Shown one piece after another: positions 5,994 to 9,015 of a stretch of DNA of 9,015 nt. The stretch lies in assembly GCA_021775195.1 (NCBI GenBank), contig JAJFIG010000055.1, positions 1 to 9,015 of the forward strand. Direction: 5' to 3'. The stretch comes from Rhodospirillales bacterium (GTDB lineage: Bacteria; Pseudomonadota; Alphaproteobacteria; Rhodospirillales; 2-02-FULL-58-16). The notes below the pieces were generated by a model. That model was not told the origin of the DNA, did no database searches, and saw only the letters and a list, made by a program, of their open reading frames with translations. The position numbers and the translations under genes are program-made. Position 1 is the first letter of the stretch, and the number at the start of each line of letters is the position of its first letter.

Positions 5994-7888
5994 GAGGCTC
6001 GGGCCTCCGTTTTGCGTGCCTTGCGGGACTTGGGTTTCGATGTCGCCTTTTCGTCACCCGAAGGAGCCGGGGCGGCGTCCACGGGTGCGGCGGCGGCCGG
6101 GGGGGGATCGTCCGCAGCCGGGGCTGGCGTGGATTTGGGCGCTGGTTTCGACGCCGGCTTGGGCGCCGTATCGGGCGTCGGCGGGCCGGCGTTGGTGAGG
6201 ACGGTGAGGTCGGCACGCTTGCTGCGCTCGACGACGCGGCCGATTCCGTTCTCGAGAACCATAACACGGTTGGCATGGGCCATGACGCTGGGGCGGTGGG
6301 CGACGATCACGGTGGTGGCCCCACCGCGCTTGAGATCCTGGATCGCCGTCATCAGGGCCTGGACACCGTCGGCGTCGAGGTTGGAATAGGGTTCGTCGAG
6401 AACGACGAGCTGGGGTTCGCCAAAAAGCGCCCGAGCAAGAGCAACGCGCTGGCGGGTGCCCACCGACAGCATGTCGGACAAGCCGCCGACGACGGTGTCG
6501 TAACCCTGGGGAAAGCGTAGTACGAGATCATGGATGCCGGCACGCCGGGCGGCCTCGACTACCTTTTCGGCGGGAGCGTCGGTGAAGCGGGCGATGTTTT
6601 CGTGGATGGTACCTGGCAGCAATTCCACGACCTGGGGAACGTAGCCGATGTGACTACCGAGATCGTCGGAATTCCAGTCGTAGATATCGGCACCATCCAG
6701 GCGCACCGTTCCCCGGGCTGGCTTGGCAACACCGATCAAGGTCCGTACGAGACTGGACTTCCCGGCTCCCGTCGGCCCGGTGATGCCGAGAAGCTCACCA
6801 GGGTTTACGGTAAAGGCCAAATTCTGGAAGACCGGTTCATCGGCGCCGTCGAGGACAAAGGCCATCTTGTCGACCACCAGCTTGCCCCGGGGCCGGGGCA
6901 GGACCAAGCGCTTGGCCGGGGGGACGAAGTTCTCGAGGAGGTCGCGGATGCGCTGGAAAGCGAGGCGGGCGGAGAGCAGATTGCGCCAGACGCCAATTGA
7001 CTGCTCGACCGGAGCCAGGGCTCGCGAGAGCATGATCGACGTGGCGATCATGCCGCCGATGGTGAGGTCTTCGCGGACCACGTAAAGGGCGGCGAGACCG
7101 AGGATCAACACCTGGAGCCCGAGGCGGACGAACTTGCTGACTGCCATCATCGATCCGGCGCGGTCGCTGGCCACGGCCTGGTAGCCCAGCGCGCGGGCGT
7201 TCTGGTCCCTCCACCAAGCGGACAGGGTCGAGGCCATGCCCATGCTTTCCGCCGCCTCGGCCTGGCGGACCATGATCTCGCCCGCCGACATGCTGGCGAC
7301 CGCCGCCGTATTGGCGGCGCGCAGGGGTCCGCGGGTCAAAACCTCGTTGAGGCAGGCGACAAAGATCATCACGAGGGCGCCAACCAGCGCCGTCATGCCA
7401 AGGGTGGGATGGATGATGAAGATGAGGGCAATGAACAGCGGCACCCAGGGGGCGTCGAGGATGGCGAAAATACCGGCGCCGGTGAGGAAATTCCGGATAT
7501 TGGAAAGATCACGAATGGACTGCATGGACCGTTGCCGGGAGCCACCGGCCCCGCCCAAGGTGGCGGAGAACAACTCGGGCCCCAGTTTGGCGTCGAGCCA
7601 GAGCCCGATGCGCACCAGCATGCGCGAGCGCACGAACTCCAGGCTCGCCATGATGACGAAGGCCAGGAAGGCGGCCACGGTCAGGACCAGCAAGGTGTCC
7701 TCGCTGCGGCTGGTCATCACCCGGTCGAAAACCTGGATCATATAAATGGGAACGGTCAGGACCAGCAGATTGATACAAAAGCTGAAGATCCCGACCGTGC
7801 AGAAGGCGGACCGGCAGGCCTTGACGGCCTGCTCCAGTACCGATCGATGTTCGTTGGGGTCCGTTATCAACCTTTCCTCCGCTAGCAT
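5990..7888 (-). CDS. Type I secretion ABC transporter, permease-ATPase (PrtD family)
   Basis: The 632-residue inner-membrane exporter is expected to drive secretion of the adjacent RTX protein. The membrane domain (about 28-300) has helices near 30-52, 65-84, 139-158, 163-180, 255-272 and 275-290, with family hallmarks such as VPIYMIQVFDRVMTSRSEDT and DAPWVPLF. The ATPase domain has Walker A GPTGAGKSS (371-379), Q-loop Q419, signature LSVGT (474-478), Walker B LVVLDEP (494-500) and H-loop H531. The signature departs from LSGGQ at two positions but keeps Ser and the second Gly. There is no N-terminal C39 or C39-like domain, as expected for PrtD rather than HlyB. Residues 568-632 form a Pro/Ala/Lys-rich, probably disordered tail. 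The ATG at 7888 gives the longest form but lies in a hairpin arm and lacks a Shine-Dalgarno sequence. The in-frame TTG at 7870, with GGAGG 5 nt upstream, may be the true start (626 residues). The stop overlaps the fusion protein start. Confidence 0.93.
   Translation of the reverse strand: MLAEERLITDPNEHRSVLEQAVKACRSAFCTVGIFSFCINLLVLTVPIYMIQVFDRVMTSRSEDTLLVLTVAAFLAFVIMASLEFVRSRMLVRIGLWLDAKLGPELFSATLGGAGGSRQRSMQSIRDLSNIRNFLTGAGIFAILDAPWVPLFIALIFIIHPTLGMTALVGALVMIFVACLNEVLTRGPLRAANTAAVASMSAGEIMVRQAEAAESMGMASTLSAWWRDQNARALGYQAVASDRAGSMMAVSKFVRLGLQVLILGLAALYVVREDLTIGGMIATSIMLSRALAPVEQSIGVWRNLLSARLAFQRIRDLLENFVPPAKRLVLPRPRGKLVVDKMAFVLDGADEPVFQNLAFTVNPGELLGITGPTGAGKSSLVRTLIGVAKPARGTVRLDGADIYDWNSDDLGSHIGYVPQVVELLPGTIHENIARFTDAPAEKVVEAARRAGIHDLVLRFPQGYDTVVGGLSDMLSVGTRQRVALARALFGEPQLVVLDEPYSNLDADGVQALMTAIQDLKRGGATTVIVAHRPSVMAHANRVMVLENGIGRVVERSKRADLTVLTNAGPPTPDTAPKPASKPAPKSTPAPAADDPPPAAAAPVDAAPAPSGDEKATSKPKSRKARKTEARAS
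7868..7880 (-). promoter_or_regulatory. Shine-Dalgarno sequence and alternative TTG start of the ABC exporter gene
   Basis: The minus strand reads GGAGG (7876-7880), then AAAGG, then TTG (7868-7870). The TTG is in frame as codon 7 of the ATG-initiated form. This is the only good ribosome binding site near the 5' end of the gene, and it competes with the ATG at 7888 as the true start. Confidence 0.5.
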
Positions 7889-7907
7889 GCCCGTGGGGCG
7901 GGCATGC
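7885..7907 (-). promoter_or_regulatory. Hairpin between the RTX gene and the ABC exporter gene
   Basis: A perfect 9-bp inverted repeat (GCATGCCCG at 7885-7893, CGGGCATGC at 7899-7907) surrounds a 5-nt loop, starting 14 bp after the RTX stop codon. No T-run follows, so it is at best a weak or factor-dependent terminator. It could instead stabilise the RTX mRNA 3' end or lower expression of the exporter relative to its substrate. In the hly operon of E. coli a partial terminator lies at the equivalent place between hlyA and hlyB. The 3' arm contains the ATG at 7888. Confidence 0.55.
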
Positions 7908-7921
7908 CCTTTCCGGGTCCT

Positions 7922-9015
7922 CTAGAAGACGAAATCATTGGTCGTGAGATCGGCCATGGCCACCCCGACCAGGACGACGGAGTCGCCGCCGCCGAAGTCG
8001 ATGGTGGTGTCGCCGGCGAGGCTCTCGGACATGCTCAGCGAAGCAAAGTCCGGGATGCCGAGTCCACTGACGTCGACCTTGTCGGCTTCGCCCGCACCGA
8101 GACTGACCGGCATGAAGTCGAGGACGGTGTCCTGGCCCATGCCGGAAATCATGACGAAGGTGTCGTCACCGGTGTCGCCGAAAAGGATGTCGTTGCCGAA
8201 GCCACCGTTGAGGACGTCGTTGCCGCCGCCGCCATCCAGGGTGTCGTCGTCCTGGTTGCCGTTGAGGGTGTCGTCGCCGATACCGCCGTTCATGGTATCG
8301 GCGCCCATGCCGCCGGTCATGACGTCGTTGCCGTCGTCGCCGAACATGGTGTCGTTGCCCATGTTGCCGTGCACGGTGTCGTTGCCGGTACCGCCATGAA
8401 GTTCGTCGGCATGGTTACCGCCATTCAGGGTGTCGGCGCCGGCGTCGCCCCAGAAGACGTTGGCGCCGACGAAATCGTTGAGAACATCGTCACCATCGCC
8501 ACCGAACAGGGTGTCGTCACCCAGGTTGCCTTCCAGGGTGTCGTTGCCGAGACCGCCGGTGATGGTGTCGTTCTCCCAGCCGCCGTCGATGGTGTCGTTG
8601 CCGTCGCCACCGTCGATGACGTCGTTCTGGCGGCCACCGTCGATGGTGTCGTCGCCGCCCATGCCGTTGATGGTGTCGGCGCCGTCGAGGCCACTGATGA
8701 TGTCGTTGCCGATACCGCCGGTCAGTACGTCGGCACCCGCGGTCCCGTTGATGACCTGATCGGGCGTGCTGGCGATGAAGTTGGCGAAGGTATCGGGTCC
8801 GGTGAATGCCGGGTCGATGACCCAGGTGTTGCCGGCGTGCTCGACAAACTCGATCGCGTTGCCGGCATAGTGGCCGACGAAGCTGACCGAACCGCCGAGG
8901 GCGAACTGGAACACCAGGTCGTTGCCGACCTGGGCCACCGAGGTCACCGCGGTGACGGGATCGACACCTTCGAAGCGGATGGTGTCGGTGCCGGCGAGAT
9001 CGGTGATGGTGTCGG
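7922..9015 (-). CDS. RTX calcium-binding type I secretion substrate (partial, N-terminus outside window)
   Basis: The frame is open to the right edge and shows the last 363 residues. The GTG at 8947 is only an internal valine codon: the frame continues upstream without a stop and reads DTITDLAGTDTIRFEGVDP, which fits RTX-associated repeat domains. A beta-rich region follows (8757..9013). Then come 22 tandem nonapeptides of the GGxGxDxhx type (8156..8746), which fold into a parallel beta-roll when calcium is bound outside the cell. The last 77 residues hold a typical C-terminal module (GQDTVLDF, then DKVDVSGLGI) and end in DFVF, an acidic residue followed by hydrophobic residues as in many type I secretion signals. 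The visible part is acidic and poor in Lys, Arg and Cys, which suits this export route. The activity (adhesin, protease, S-layer or other) depends on the missing N-terminal part. The exporter genes lie immediately downstream. Confidence 0.92.
   Translation of the reverse strand, partial: DTITDLAGTDTIRFEGVDPVTAVTSVAQVGNDLVFQFALGGSVSFVGHYAGNAIEFVEHAGNTWVIDPAFTGPDTFANFIASTPDQVINGTAGADVLTGGIGNDIISGLDGADTINGMGGDDTIDGGRQNDVIDGGDGNDTIDGGWENDTITGGLGNDTLEGNLGDDTLFGGDGDDVLNDFVGANVFWGDAGADTLNGGNHADELHGGTGNDTVHGNMGNDTMFGDDGNDVMTGGMGADTMNGGIGDDTLNGNQDDDTLDGGGGNDVLNGGFGNDILFGDTGDDTFVMISGMGQDTVLDFMPVSLGAGEADKVDVSGLGIPDFASLSMSESLAGDTTIDFGGGDSVVLVGVAMADLTTNDFVF
8156..8746 (-). repeat. 22 tandem RTX nonapeptide repeats (27-bp coding repeats)
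   Basis: The units run without gaps from GTAGADVLT to GDTGDDTF, the last being one residue short. Most match G-G-x-G-(N/D)-D-x-(L/I/V)-x. Units 5 (GGRQNDVID), 7 (GGWENDTIT), 13 (GGNHADELH) and 19 (GNQDDDTLD) lack the second conserved Gly. Unit 11 (DFVGANVFW) is the most divergent and splits the array into two blocks of ten and eleven units. On the plus strand the array appears as repeated GTCGTTGCC and GGTGTCGTC words. Confidence 0.93.

Noticed and set aside
5311..6198. Plus-strand reading frame of 295 codons opposite the N-terminal extension of the fusion protein
   Set aside because: Because the extension is low in family conservation, I considered a real antisense gene here. The Arg/Pro/Ser-rich product has no domain, and the minus-strand frame joins directly to a proper HlyD core.
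6455..6469. Loss of function of the exporter because of the altered LSGGQ signature
   Set aside because: The frame is intact, all other ATPase motifs are kept, and the gene is translationally coupled to an intact adaptor gene, so a working variant is more likely than a pseudogene.
7236..7885. Plus-strand reading frames of 158-169 codons opposite the exporter membrane domain
   Set aside because: They overlap each other and are antisense to well-conserved PrtD membrane helices.
8156..8746. 27-bp periodic DNA repeats that could suggest a CRISPR or minisatellite array
   Set aside because: The period equals nine codons, has no spacers, and encodes RTX nonapeptides in an open frame.
8945..8947. 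GTG as the start codon of the RTX gene
   Set aside because: The frame stays open from this GTG to the right edge, and the upstream residues (DTIRFEGVDP) match RTX-associated sequence, so the gene is cut by the window.

Overview
All five genes recognised in this GC-rich 9 kb window lie on the minus strand, so transcription runs from the right edge to the left. The high GC content, the multi-PAS sensor, the hemerythrin-like HHE protein and the PrtD-type secretion genes suggest an alphaproteobacterium, probably of the Rhodospirillales. This is an inference from family resemblance; no marker gene is present.

Right part (3906..9015): a type I secretion cluster. It holds the C-terminal part of an RTX protein with 22 back-to-back calcium-binding nonapeptides and a C-terminal secretion signal (5' end outside the window), a PrtD-type ABC exporter, and a HlyD/PrtE-type membrane fusion protein. 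The exporter and fusion genes overlap by 4 bp (ATGA). Only 33 bp separate the RTX gene from the longest exporter reading frame, and a 9-bp-stem hairpin there covers the exporter's ATG. The outer-membrane TolC partner is not in the window. Unusual points are a cytosolic N-terminal extension of about 275 residues on the fusion protein with repeats of an LSxLRxRIG motif, a non-canonical ABC signature (LSVGT), and a Pro/Ala/Lys-rich tail on the exporter.

Middle (2848..3807): a 319-residue protein joining an N-terminal hemerythrin-like HHE domain to a C-terminal PilZ domain with both c-di-GMP-binding motifs intact. A plausible sigma70-type promoter and a strong Shine-Dalgarno sequence precede it.

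Left part (1..2847): a 333-bp intergenic leader with an AT-rich promoter block and a nested inverted repeat, then a membrane sensor with a periplasmic domain between two membrane helices and five PAS or PAS-like domains. Its output domain is cut off by the left edge.

Working hypothesis: the cluster secretes a calcium-binding RTX protein, and the neighbouring HHE-PilZ protein and PAS sensor may connect redox or oxygen state and c-di-GMP to surface behaviour. The gene identities are well supported; the regulatory link is inferred from gene position only.
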